Assembly (NCBI GenBank): GCA_009841405.1
Contig: VXLV01000032.1
Span: 1 to 64,000 of the forward strand
Reading direction: 5' to 3'
DNA: 64,000 nt
Origin: Chloroflexota bacterium
GTDB lineage: Bacteria > Chloroflexota > Anaerolineae > Aggregatilineales > Phototrophicaceae
This document shows positions 22,105 through 31,100 of the stretch, in pieces; within the stretch, counting starts at the first letter, position 1; each line of letters begins with the position of its first letter. A program made the position numbers and the translations under genes. The notes beneath the pieces are model-generated. The model was not told where the DNA came from and searched no databases. It saw only the letters and a program-made list of their open reading frames with translations.

Positions 22105-22593
22105 CTAGCTGCCTTCATCCGGGATCGTCTCGATTTTGCGCACTCGATAAGTGACCAGGCCGTCAGGCACTTCCACTTTGACGCGGTCGCCAACTTGTTT
22201 GCCGAGCAAGGCTTTGCCCACCGGTGAATCCAGCGAAACGCCGCGCCGCCCATGCGTGATCTCCTCATGATCGAGCAAGTCCATGGTGAACTCTTCCTTT
22301 TCCGATGCGTCGTAGACGGTCACGCGGTTGCCCGGCGTGATGGTGTCAGGGTCTTCGCCGGCGTCGATGATTTCCGCGCGCGCCAGGACATTCTGCAGAT
22401 GTGAAACGCGTTCGTCCAGCCGCTCCTTCGATACCATCGCATCAAAGAAGACCGCCTCTTCACCCTGGTCGTCTTCGCGGGCTTCGGCGAGCATCTCGGC
22501 AACTTTGCTGTTTTCTTCGTTTGTTAGCACGTTGAGTTCGCGCTGCAGCTTCTGGAAGCCTAGCCGCGTCAACAGAATGCGTCTTTCCGCCAT
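22105..22593 (-). CDS. greA: Transcription elongation factor GreA
   Basis: 'MAERRILLTRLGFQKLQRELNVL..' coiled coil and 'ITHGRRGVSLDSPVGKALLGKQVGDRVKVEVPDG'; start trimmed from the ORF track. Confidence 0.92.
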   Translation of the reverse strand: MAERRILLTRLGFQKLQRELNVLTNEENSKVAEMLAEAREDDQGEEAVFFDAMVSKERLDERVSHLQNVLARAEIIDAGEDPDTITPGNRVTVYDASEKEEFTMDLLDHEEITHGRRGVSLDSPVGKALLGKQVGDRVKVEVPDGLVTYRVRKIETIPDEGS

Positions 22594-22867
22594 GTTATGT
22601 TCCTTTCGTGTAGCAATCACCAGGTTATACGGCGACTCTAGCCAAGAGTTCTGTCTGCCTCTCATTGGACGCAACACCAAACAAAGCACACGAAACGCCC
22701 TGCCCACGGGGCGGGACGCGCCATGTCCTTCGCTTGTCTGCTTATACACCAATTATACGGCATTATCCTCTGAAAATCAAATCCGCGGCTTCAGCGCGCG
22801 GTTTGGCGGTATGCTCAGAAGCTTGGCGCGTTCGCCATTCGCATTGGCTTACAGGCTGCCCGCGGCC

Positions 22868-23848
22868 TCAACCCCGCTGATAAACTTCCGGGTTAACGCA
22901 GGTAGGCAGCGGCTGGCCTTGCAAGCCGGCGATCAGATTGTCCACCGCCATCTCAGCCATTTTGGCGCGGGTGGCGACACTGGCGCTGGCGATATGCGGC
23001 ACGATAAGGCAGTTGTCGAGCGTGAGCAGCGGGTCGTCAAGCGGAACGGGCTCGGGATCCGTGACATCCAGGCCGGCGGCCAGGATCTCGCCGTCGCGAA
23101 GCGCGGCGTAGAGCGCGCGCGGATCGACGACGCTGCCGCGCGCGGTGTTGATAAGGATGGCGGTCGGTTTCATCAGATTCAGTTCTCGCTGGCTGATCAG
23201 ATGGCGCGTTTCGTCGGTTAAGGGGACGTGCAGGCTTACGAAGTCGCTATTGCACAGCAATTCGTCCAGGGTCGCTTTTTCGCCGCCAAGGCGCCTGATT
23301 TCGTCGGCGCTCTCCAAACTATTGACCAGCACGCGCATGTTGAAGCCTTGGGCGCGGCGCATGACAGCCGCCCCGATGCGCCCGCAGCCGATGATGCCCA
23401 GGGTCGCGCCGAAGATGTCTTGGCCGGACAGGACAGTGGGGTGCCAGGTTAGCCACTTGCCGTCATGGATATATTGCCGCGCTTCGGGAATACGCCGCGC
23501 TGTCGCCATCAGCAGCGCGAAGGCGAAGTCGGCCGTGGTTTCGTTGAGGACGCCCGGCGTATTGCCGATGGGGATGCCGCGCTGGCTGGCGGCGGCGATG
23601 TCGATATTGTCGTAGCCCACGGCCAGATTGCTGATCACTTTGATCTGGGGCGCGGCGTCCATAAGCGGCGCGTCAATGCGGTCCGTGAGCAAACAGAGCA
23701 AGCCGTCGAGCTCGCCGATTTTGTCCAGGATTACGTCATAGTCGGGCGGCCGGAATTCCCCCCAGACTTCCGCTTCGCAGTGATTGGCGAGGCGCTCCAA
23801 TGCTGCTGCTGGCAATTCACGCGTGACGAATACTTTGTCTCGGCCCAT
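22868..23848 (-). CDS. D-isomer-specific 2-hydroxyacid dehydrogenase (glyoxylate/hydroxypyruvate reductase-like)
   Basis: '[22 protein letters not shown]', '[10 protein letters not shown]', '[10 protein letters not shown]'. Confidence 0.9.
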   Translation of the reverse strand: MGRDKVFVTRELPAAALERLANHCEAEVWGEFRPPDYDVILDKIGELDGLLCLLTDRIDAPLMDAAPQIKVISNLAVGYDNIDIAAASQRGIPIGNTPGVLNETTADFAFALLMATARRIPEARQYIHDGKWLTWHPTVLSGQDIFGATLGIIGCGRIGAAVMRRAQGFNMRVLVNSLESADEIRRLGGEKATLDELLCNSDFVSLHVPLTDETRHLISQRELNLMKPTAILINTARGSVVDPRALYAALRDGEILAAGLDVTDPEPVPLDDPLLTLDNCLIVPHIASASVATRAKMAEMAVDNLIAGLQGQPLPTCVNPEVYQRG

Positions 23849-23959
23849 ATTCCGTCTCCCGATGCAGAATTCCGCGCGAGATTATAGCGCAAATAGGCGA
23901 GCAGTCGCCAAGGGCGCAATGGTTGGGACAGCACGGCCAATACTGGAAGATTGGCGCGC

Positions 23960-24820
23960 TTATGGCAGGCAGGGCAAAGTGATCTTTAGCAGCGTGCCCT
24001 TGCCGGGTTTGCTGCCCATTTGCAGGCTGCCGCCGCAGCCTTCGATATGTTTTCGGGCGAGATACAGGCCCAGACCCAGGCCCGGATCGGCGTCGCGCGC
24101 TTGCCAGAAGGGTTCAATCGACACATCGGAAGTGGCGCGGAAGCCGCGGCCCCGGTCCAGGATGCCGATGTCGGTTTTGTAACCGAATTCTTGCACCTTG
24201 ATTCTGGCTTCCTGGACATTGGCGTGCAGGCGGATATTGCGCGCGATTTCGCCAAATGCGTGTGAGAGGTAGGCTTCGTCGCCGATGGCGCAGAAGCGCG
24301 CGTCAACCTCCGGCAGGATGACGTCGCGCAGAACAGAGCGCATTCTGTGGATGAGCACAGCGCCGTCGAATTCATCTTCGGCGTACTCCAGCATGTCGTG
24401 CCGAAGCATCGAATAATGCCAGATGTTGGTCATCGCGCCTTCGATCGAATGAAAGGCGTCGATGACGTGGGCAATCGTTGCTTGCTGCTCTTCGCCCAGT
24501 GGGCCGTCGAAACCGGTGGAGAGATTGTCGAGCGCCGCCCTTGCCGGGTCGCTCAGCGCGTTGAATCGTTCAAGCACCGCTGGGCGCGTGGCGGCGTTTT
24601 CAATGCCGAGGGAGGTAATGACGTCCATGACCAGGGTATGCAAGCCCCAGCAATAAGCGTGGACGCGCTTGCAGCACTCGCGTTGATCGCCGGTTGTCGC
24701 GCCGAACGCGCCCGACATCAGCGATTCCATCAGCGAGATGACATCGCTGACTGGGTCCAGCAGTTTGCTATAGGAGATGTTTGACACGTTCCGAGACTCG
24801 TAGGCTTGCCCAGTCTCCAT
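23960..24820 (-). CDS. Histidine-kinase-like ATPase domain protein
   Basis: HATPase_c 'DIGILDRGRGF..GLGLGLYLARKHIEGCGGSLQMGSKPGKGTLLKITLP'; no canonical HE/D-x-R/K-T-P H-box seen. Confidence 0.7.
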   Translation of the reverse strand: METGQAYESRNVSNISYSKLLDPVSDVISLMESLMSGAFGATTGDQRECCKRVHAYCWGLHTLVMDVITSLGIENAATRPAVLERFNALSDPARAALDNLSTGFDGPLGEEQQATIAHVIDAFHSIEGAMTNIWHYSMLRHDMLEYAEDEFDGAVLIHRMRSVLRDVILPEVDARFCAIGDEAYLSHAFGEIARNIRLHANVQEARIKVQEFGYKTDIGILDRGRGFRATSDVSIEPFWQARDADPGLGLGLYLARKHIEGCGGSLQMGSKPGKGTLLKITLPCLP

Positions 24821-24902
24821 TATAGCGCATCATTTCTCACAGCGGGGTGATTGACGGCTTACGGCAGTCTTAAAGGGCGGCGCGCATGCAAGCCGCCTAA
24901 CA

Positions 24903-24936
24903 GCAAAAAGCAGCCGGCGCGGGGCCCGCTGCTTTG
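24903..24936 (-). terminator. Intrinsic terminator of rplJ-rplL
   Basis: Minus strand aaagcagcgggccccgcgccggctgctttttgct. Confidence 0.7.
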
Positions 24937-24991
24937 GAATGCCTGGCTTGCGGCTCTCGATTCGGGGTCGAGAGCGGAGTAGCGCGCGAGG

Positions 24992-25381
24992 CTACTTGAG
25001 CTCGACGACGGCGCCGGCTTCTTCCAGCTTGGATTTGCCGTCTTCGGCCATATCTTTGCTGACTTCTTCGAGCACGGTCGCGGGCGCGGATTCGACCAGT
25101 TCTTTGGCTTCTTTCAGTCCGAGCGGGGTGATGCCGCGGATGGCTTTGATGACGTTGATCTTCTTGGGGCCGATTTCCTTCAGAATCAGATCGAATTCGG
25201 TCTGTTCCTCTTCCGGCTCGGCCTCGGCGCCGCCGGCGGCAGCACCGGGCGCCATCATCATCATGCCGCCGCCGACGGCCGCTTCGACGCCCCAAGCGTC
25301 TTCCAGCTTTTTCTTCAAGTCAGCGGCTTCCAGAATGGTCAAAGCGCTGAGTTCTTCTACCAGTTTGTCCAGGTCTGCCAT
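24992..25381 (-). CDS. rplL: 50S ribosomal protein L7/L12
   Basis: '[70 protein letters not shown]'. Confidence 0.97.
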   Translation of the reverse strand: MADLDKLVEELSALTILEAADLKKKLEDAWGVEAAVGGGMMMMAPGAAAGGAEAEPEEEQTEFDLILKEIGPKKINVIKAIRGITPLGLKEAKELVESAPATVLEEVSKDMAEDGKSKLEEAGAVVELK

Positions 25382-25463
25382 TGTTGTTTCCTTTCCTCGG
25401 ATTGGTTCTTCTAACGATTGATTGCTTGATTGCGCGAAGTCGCGCTGGCGCTTGGCGCGCGGG

Positions 25464-26015
25464 TTACTCGGCGACGGGCGAGGCTTCTCCCTGCTCATCA
25501 AGATAAGCCTGCAGCACGTTGACGACGCCGCCGGTCGCTTGATGAATGGCGTTGACGATACCCTGGGCGGGCGCGACGACCATGCCGGCGAGTTGCGCGC
25601 GCAGTTCGTCGAGCGTCGGCAATTGCGAAACGGCTTCCACCTCCTGCGCGTCGAGGATATCGCCATTCATCATGCCGCCGGTAACTTGCATTTTTTCGTC
25701 GAATTCTTCGTCCTTGATATGCTTGAGCAAGGCTTTGGAGACGCCGGGCATATTGTCTCGCCCGAAGATATAGGCGACGGGCCCGGTAAGCAGATGCTCG
25801 GGAATTGCCCAGTCGGCGGTTTCGAGCGCCTTCTTGATCAGCGTATTCTTGGCGACGAGGTAGCGTCCGTTCTGCTCGCGCAGGGCGTTGCGCATTCCTT
25901 GGATTTGCGAGACGCTCAGTCCCTGCGTTTGGACGACGACGAACCCGTCGCTCTCGTTTAGGATCTCGACGTATTCGGCGACAAGTTCCTGTTTGCGTTC
26001 CTTTGATATGGGCAA
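25464..26015 (-). CDS. rplJ: 50S ribosomal protein L10
   Basis: '[63 protein letters not shown]'; TTG start preceded by GGAAAGGAG. Confidence 0.95.
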   Translation of the reverse strand: MPISKERKQELVAEYVEILNESDGFVVVQTQGLSVSQIQGMRNALREQNGRYLVAKNTLIKKALETADWAIPEHLLTGPVAYIFGRDNMPGVSKALLKHIKDEEFDEKMQVTGGMMNGDILDAQEVEAVSQLPTLDELRAQLAGMVVAPAQGIVNAIHQATGGVVNVLQAYLDEQGEASPVAE

Positions 26016-26074
26016 GCGCCGCTCCTTTCCCCGTAAGTCGCGCGTCCCCGCCGCGCGGGCTATCCGATTCGGCC

Positions 26075-26106
26075 AAAACAAACAAGCGACCCGTGCATGA
26101 GGTCGC
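26075..26106 (-). promoter_or_regulatory. Candidate leader attenuator of rplJ-rplL (hairpin + T-rich tract)
   Basis: Minus strand gcgacctcatgcacgggtcgc followed by ttgtttgtttt, 60-90 nt upstream of the rplJ start. Confidence 0.5.
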
Positions 26107-26333
26107 GTCAGGTTCCAATCGTGAGAATTGGAGAGAGCTTCAGCGCGCGCCTCGGCAGGAAATTAAGGGCGTCCGCCCGCCTGCTGTCTACGGATTGCGT
26201 CGTTATCGGGTTGGTACGCTGTCGGATTATAGAGCCTTTCAATAGCTGGTCAAGGTTGAGTTTCGGGTTTGACGCCGCCGCGCCGCTGCGCTACAACATG
26301 CCGAACGCAGGATTAGCAAGGACTGGGCTGACC

Positions 26334-27218
26334 ATGGAACTGGACCGCGACGCGCTGCAAAAGAAGGTGCATGAATTGTACGCCCGCGAACACGCTGAAC
26401 TGGGCGAGGCGGGCACGTTTGAGCATTTGGAGCGCGGACGAGCGTGGCGCCTGGCGGGGACATTGAGCGCGGGGGGTATTCTGATTTTTCCGCACGCGGG
26501 CGTGCATGATTGCGGCTGTCAGATTGCCGCTTGCGCGCAGGCCGCGCTGGATAGCGGCGCGGACAAGGTCGTCGTGCTCAGCGTGCTGCACGCCTTCACG
26601 GCCGAGATGGAAGCGGCGCGCGTGGCGGTAGCGGCCGGGGAAGACCCGGCGCAATTCGAGTACTGGGGGATTCAGGGGCCGGGCATAGATTGGCGGCGGG
26701 AGTGGACCGGCGATCATGCCTTGATCAGCTGGCGGCATTTCTGGCGGGCGGAGCTGCGGCGGCGCGGCATTGCACAAGAGCGAGGGCCGCAGGTATTCGA
26801 GCGCTATCCCTATCTGGCGGGCGGCCGCCCCGGCGATTTGCCCGGCATCGACGAGCTGGCGAGGCTGATGGAAGACGCGGTGGTCGTCAGCACTGCCGAT
26901 CCCTTTCATCATGGCATCGGTTACGGCGACGCGCCGGAGGACGCCTATAACCACGATGCGGTTGGCCTGGCGCACGCGCAAGGCATGATCGAGTCCGGCA
27001 TCCGCATCCTGGAGCGGGGCGATTACTGGGCCTATAACCAGCATTGCATCGAATCCAAGAGCGACGCCCGCGATACCGGGCAGGTGTTCCGCTACCTGCG
27101 CGGTCCAATGACCGGCGAGGTACTCGATATCAGCTATACCGATTCGTCAGAACTGTATGATCAGCCGCCGCCGACCTGGGTTGCCGGCGCTTTGATCGAG
27201 TGGAAACTGTCAAGCTAG
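26334..27218 (+). CDS. MEMO/AmmeMemoRadiSam protein B-like protein (LigB-superfamily-like)
   Basis: 'GGILIFPHAGVHDCGCQIAACAQAAL', 'VVLSVLHAF', 'VSTADPFHHGIGYG' arranged as in MEMO-like proteins; distant. Confidence 0.5.
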   Translation: MELDRDALQKKVHELYAREHAELGEAGTFEHLERGRAWRLAGTLSAGGILIFPHAGVHDCGCQIAACAQAALDSGADKVVVLSVLHAFTAEMEAARVAVAAGEDPAQFEYWGIQGPGIDWRREWTGDHALISWRHFWRAELRRRGIAQERGPQVFERYPYLAGGRPGDLPGIDELARLMEDAVVVSTADPFHHGIGYGDAPEDAYNHDAVGLAHAQGMIESGIRILERGDYWAYNQHCIESKSDARDTGQVFRYLRGPMTGEVLDISYTDSSELYDQPPPTWVAGALIEWKLSS

Positions 27219-27248
27219 GCCGTGGCCGGGCGCTTGGCGAATCTCGCG

Positions 27249-27908
27249 CTACTGCGGATCGCCGGCGTCGGCGTCGTTGAAGCGGCCTTCCGTTTCCTTC
27301 AGCGCGTCTTGCAGCTTCTGCTGCCGCAGGCTCTGCGTCAGATCGCCGCGGGTGCGCTCGAGAACGCCGCGCACGACATCCGTTTGCCGCCGGAGGCCGC
27401 GGGTCAGCGCATCGGGGAAGTCGAATGTCACCAGTTGGTCGTAGATGTCATCCATCGCCAGTAGCAGGCGCTCGGCTTCGTCGCTGTGCCCGTCCGTCCG
27501 CCGCATGATATCCAGAATAAACCGGCGCAGCTCAGTTGCTGCCTCGCCAAGGCCCTTGAGATAAGTCGCGCTTGCGATGCCTAGCTCCGCGGACGATGGA
27601 AGCGCTTCGCCCCGAATGATGGCCAGCGTGATGAAGGCCTCGGCCACTTCTTTCAGCGCGTCTTGTGTGTAGCCGGTGTGATACAGATCCGGAAAGTCTT
27701 GGACAACGGACTTCAATTCTTCCGCGCCGGCCTTCACCAACTGGAGTTTCTGGTTGGCCGTGTCCCAATCCCGCCGATGAATGGCGCGGATGCTTTCGGA
27801 GCAATGACGCACCAGCTGGCGCGAGCGCGCGATGGCTTGGTCGCGGGCGGCATTGCGTTCTTCCAGGTCGGCGCGAACCGCCTCACAGATTTGCTCCAGA
27901 TTATTCAT
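27249..27908 (-). CDS. Translin family protein (COG2178-like predicted RNA-binding protein)
   Basis: 'CSESIRAIHRRDWDTANQKLQLVKAG', 'DALKEVAEAFITLAIIRGEALPSSAELGIASATYLKGLGEAATELRRFILDIMR', 'MDDIYDQLVTFDFPDALTRGLRRQTDVVRGVLERTRGDLTQSL'. Confidence 0.82.
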   Translation of the reverse strand: MNNLEQICEAVRADLEERNAARDQAIARSRQLVRHCSESIRAIHRRDWDTANQKLQLVKAGAEELKSVVQDFPDLYHTGYTQDALKEVAEAFITLAIIRGEALPSSAELGIASATYLKGLGEAATELRRFILDIMRRTDGHSDEAERLLLAMDDIYDQLVTFDFPDALTRGLRRQTDVVRGVLERTRGDLTQSLRQQKLQDALKETEGRFNDADAGDPQ

Positions 27909-28227
27909 TGTCGTCGTCCGTCGGTTTGACCGAGCCGAAGAGTTGATCGGCCAAGGTTTGGCGAGCCGGCGTCTCAAGCTTGCCGTGGCTCGCTTCATAT
28001 TTGTTCATGTTTTCCTGCAGGGCGTTCAGAAACAGCTTGCTGTGGGTTGGGGTCATCATGACGCGCTTCTGCAAGCGGGCGCGGTCGTCGTTGGGCAAAA
28101 CCTGCAGGAAGTCAAATATCACTTCGTTTGACGTGTGCGTAATCATGACCATGTTGGCATAGATGGCGCTGGGGTCTTTGGGGAGCTCGATTTTGACTTT
28201 GCGTTTTGCTGGCTGATTCTCTGTCAT
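27901..28227 (-). CDS. DUF3467 domain protein
   Basis: 'IYANMVMITHTSNEVIFDFLQVLP...ARLQKRVMMTPTHSKLFLNALQENMNKYE'; overlaps the start of the translin gene by 8 bp. Confidence 0.8.
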   Translation of the reverse strand: MTENQPAKRKVKIELPKDPSAIYANMVMITHTSNEVIFDFLQVLPNDDRARLQKRVMMTPTHSKLFLNALQENMNKYEASHGKLETPARQTLADQLFGSVKPTDDDNE

Positions 28228-28390
28228 GGCGTCCTCGCGCGGGTATAACGAGACGCTGCCATTATAGCCGATGTTCGCGGCAGCCTCAGGGCTGATTCCG
28301 GATGCGGCCTCGCCAAGTCAGTCTCTTTCTCTCCGGCCGTTTCAGGTAAGCTATTATCTGCAGGAAAAACGGCAGACGGGGACAGACCTA

Positions 28391-28711
28391 ATGCCAACAT
28401 ACATTTATCGGATTCAGCCGGTGCGGCCCGCCATGTTAGCTGAGGGGCCGACTGAAGAGGAGGCGCGCGTCACTGCCGAGCATTTCGCGTACCTGAAGCA
28501 ACTGATGGCGGATGGCTCGCTGATCCTTGCCGGACGCACGCTGAACAGCGATTACTCGGCTTTTGGCATCGCCATTTTCGAGGCGCGCGACGATGAGCAC
28601 ATGCGTCAAATAACCGCGGCGGATCCCGGCGTGGCGAAGAAGCTTTTCCGCGCTGAGTGGCACCGGTATCGCATTGCGCTGCATGCGCCCGGCAACTACA
28701 ACGAGGGCTAG
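28391..28711 (+). CDS. YciI family protein
   Basis: 'YIYRIQPVRPAML..HFAYLKQLMADGSLILAGRTL..FGIAIFEA' pattern. Confidence 0.75.
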   Translation: MPTYIYRIQPVRPAMLAEGPTEEEARVTAEHFAYLKQLMADGSLILAGRTLNSDYSAFGIAIFEARDDEHMRQITAADPGVAKKLFRAEWHRYRIALHAPGNYNEG

Positions 28712-28714
28712 CTT

Positions 28715-29167
28715 GTGACGGACAATACGCCCCGGCATATCGTCGCCGCCAGCGCCCTGATTCGCAACGAGCAGGGTGAGATCGCGCTGGTCAGGACCGA
28801 GCGCCGCGGCTGGGAGTTGCCCGGCGGGCAGATCGAATTGGGCGAGTCGCTGACCGCGGGGCTGCAGCGCGAAATCGACGAGGAGTGCGGGCTTCAGGTT
28901 GAGCTGGGCCGGCTGGCGCAAGTGCGCAGCAATGTAAGTTCGTCCATCGTCATCTTCGTCTTTCAAGCCCGCTACCTCGGCGGGGAAATGCGACCGAGCG
29001 CGGAGACGCCCGAAGTGCGTTGGGCGAGCCCCGCCGAGGCGCTGGCGTTGATCACGCATCCTATCTTGAAACATAGCTTCCGCGAATTGCTGGAGAGAAA
29101 GGCGGGCGTCGCTTATCACGCCTACGAAAACAGGCCCTTCGCGCTGCTTGATACGCGCGCTTGCTAG
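28715..29167 (+). CDS. NUDIX hydrolase
   Basis: Nudix box 'GGQIELGESLTAGLQREIDEECGL'; GTG start. Confidence 0.9.
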   Translation: MTDNTPRHIVAASALIRNEQGEIALVRTERRGWELPGGQIELGESLTAGLQREIDEECGLQVELGRLAQVRSNVSSSIVIFVFQARYLGGEMRPSAETPEVRWASPAEALALITHPILKHSFRELLERKAGVAYHAYENRPFALLDTRAC

Positions 29168-29877
29168 CGAATCGGCTGTCGCGAAGGCAGCCCGGCGCTC
29201 CGCGGGAAGCGCTTGGGCGTCGGCCGGATTTTGTCGATGACGACGAGATAGCGCGGGTTATCCAGCGTCGGCAGTTGGATTTCTTCAATTGTGAAGAGCT
29301 CGCCGCCAAGCTGGTCGATGGCGTTGGCGGCCGCGTAGACGTCGTCATAAGCGTCTGCGCCGCGCATGGCAACTGTCTGGCCATCTGGGCGGGCCAGGGG
29401 CAGGGTGTATTCCATGAGGACGGGCATTTTAGCGACAGCGCGCGCCACGACGATATCATAGCGCTCGCGATGTTGGCTGCTGCGCCCGGCGTCTTCAGCC
29501 CGGGCGTGCAGCGCGCTCGTGTTCGCCAGCCCAAGGGAGTCGCTCGCGTGCTCTATGAAGCGCAGCTTTTTTCGGGTCGAGTCCAGCAATGCGACGCGCA
29601 GTTTTGGAAACGCGATGGCCAGCGGCAGGCCGGGAAAGCCGGCGCCGGCGCCTACGTCAATGAGCCGCAGCCCGTCGACGCGCGGCATGACTTGCGCCAC
29701 GGTAAGCGAATCGAGGTAATGCTTGACGGCGATCGCGGAGGGATCGGTGATGCCGGTCAGATTCATCCGCTGGTTCCAGTCCAGCAGTAATTCTGTCAGC
29801 GCGTCAAACTGCCGGAGTTGGCGATCCGACAACTCAATGCCCAACAGCGCCTTGGCTTGAGCGCGCAGCAGGGACAA
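29164..29877 (-). CDS. rsmG: 16S rRNA (guanine527-N7)-methyltransferase RsmG/GidB
   Basis: 'WNQRMNLTGITDPSAIAVKHYLDSLTV', 'LIDVGAGAGFPGLPLAI'. Confidence 0.94.
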   Translation of the reverse strand: MSLLRAQAKALLGIELSDRQLRQFDALTELLLDWNQRMNLTGITDPSAIAVKHYLDSLTVAQVMPRVDGLRLIDVGAGAGFPGLPLAIAFPKLRVALLDSTRKKLRFIEHASDSLGLANTSALHARAEDAGRSSQHRERYDIVVARAVAKMPVLMEYTLPLARPDGQTVAMRGADAYDDVYAAANAIDQLGGELFTIEEIQLPTLDNPRYLVVIDKIRPTPKRFPRSAGLPSRQPIR

Positions 29878-29891
29878 TTGATTCGGCCGGG

Positions 29892-30935
29892 CTAATACTG
29901 CGGGAAGCCGGGATAGGTCTTCAGTGGCATGGCCGGCTGTTCATGCAGGACCTCGACGCCGTAGGGATTCGTTTGAATGGTGAAGCGGCAGCGGCTGCCC
30001 AGGCGATCGTTCGCGGTGCCGGGTCCGAAGTCCTCGTAGCCGTCGCTGATCGCCTCCGACCAGCCGACAGCGAAGCCGATGTCGTAAGTGCCGGGCTCAA
30101 ACTTGTCGCCGAAGTTAGCCGTGTAGAAGACCCACCAGTCGCCGCTGCCCGGGATTCGCTTGACTTCGCTGGTCTCAGCCGGAATGGGGAGCGAATTGAG
30201 GGTAACAATATATTGCGCCTTGTTGATGTGATCATGCACTTGATCGGCAGTCTGGGCGTACCAGGACCAGAAAATACGAATCTCGTCCGTATCGTACAAG
30301 ATGCCGGGGTCGGCGCCGTCGACGTCGACGCATTCGGCGAAGATGAGCCCGGGGTCGGCGGTGCGTCCTGGCGGGAGGACTGGCCTGGCACGCGCGCCAA
30401 TCTGCACAATCGGCTGGATCGGCTGCGAGTACACCGGGTTCAGCAGCGTGCCGTTTGGCGTGAAGACGCCGGACGTTGAGACCAGTCGCGGCAAATCTGC
30501 GACATCGTCGCCTTCGACCAGGTTGCTTCCCGGTTCCTCACAGGCGGTCAGAACGTCGTCGGACGGCTCCTGAAACAGCGTGCTTCCCGGGTCGTTTTCG
30601 CGAGCGATGCGGATGACGACGCTTATGGGCGTGTCAAGCGCGCGCGTCGCGCCGTCGAGCCAATAAATCACCTGGCTGACGGAATAATCGCCGTGGACGC
30701 TGATGCGGCGCAAACCGGTAATCACATTGCCCAAGCCGCCCAATTGGTCAAAGGCCTGGTAGTATAAGTCGTAGCCGGTTTCCATGACGCCGCTGAAGTC
30801 AATCACCATGCGGTCTTCACAGGCGCTGTAAAACCAGTTGACCGTCGAGGTGTATTGGGTTTCGTCCTGCGCCTGCGCGCCAAAAACCGCAATGATGGCG
30901 AGCAGCGCAAAAACAATAGATTTCGCTAAACGCAT
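29892..30935 (-). CDS. Hypothetical secreted protein
   Basis: Signal peptide 'MRLAKSIVFALLAIIAVFGAQAQ'; no family recognised. Confidence 0.65.
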   Translation of the reverse strand: MRLAKSIVFALLAIIAVFGAQAQDETQYTSTVNWFYSACEDRMVIDFSGVMETGYDLYYQAFDQLGGLGNVITGLRRISVHGDYSVSQVIYWLDGATRALDTPISVVIRIARENDPGSTLFQEPSDDVLTACEEPGSNLVEGDDVADLPRLVSTSGVFTPNGTLLNPVYSQPIQPIVQIGARARPVLPPGRTADPGLIFAECVDVDGADPGILYDTDEIRIFWSWYAQTADQVHDHINKAQYIVTLNSLPIPAETSEVKRIPGSGDWWVFYTANFGDKFEPGTYDIGFAVGWSEAISDGYEDFGPGTANDRLGSRCRFTIQTNPYGVEVLHEQPAMPLKTYPGFPQY

Positions 30936-31100
30936 GAGATCTCATTCCTGTCTGAACCGGTCTGCCGCCATCATTCTACCGCATTTGCCCGGAAAGCTCA
31001 GCCCTGTATCGCGCGCGGGGCAACTGGACATTATTATGTATAGCATACTTCGCTTACAATTAGACGGGAAATCAGCCGCAAGCGGGAAGGCAACCTCAAG

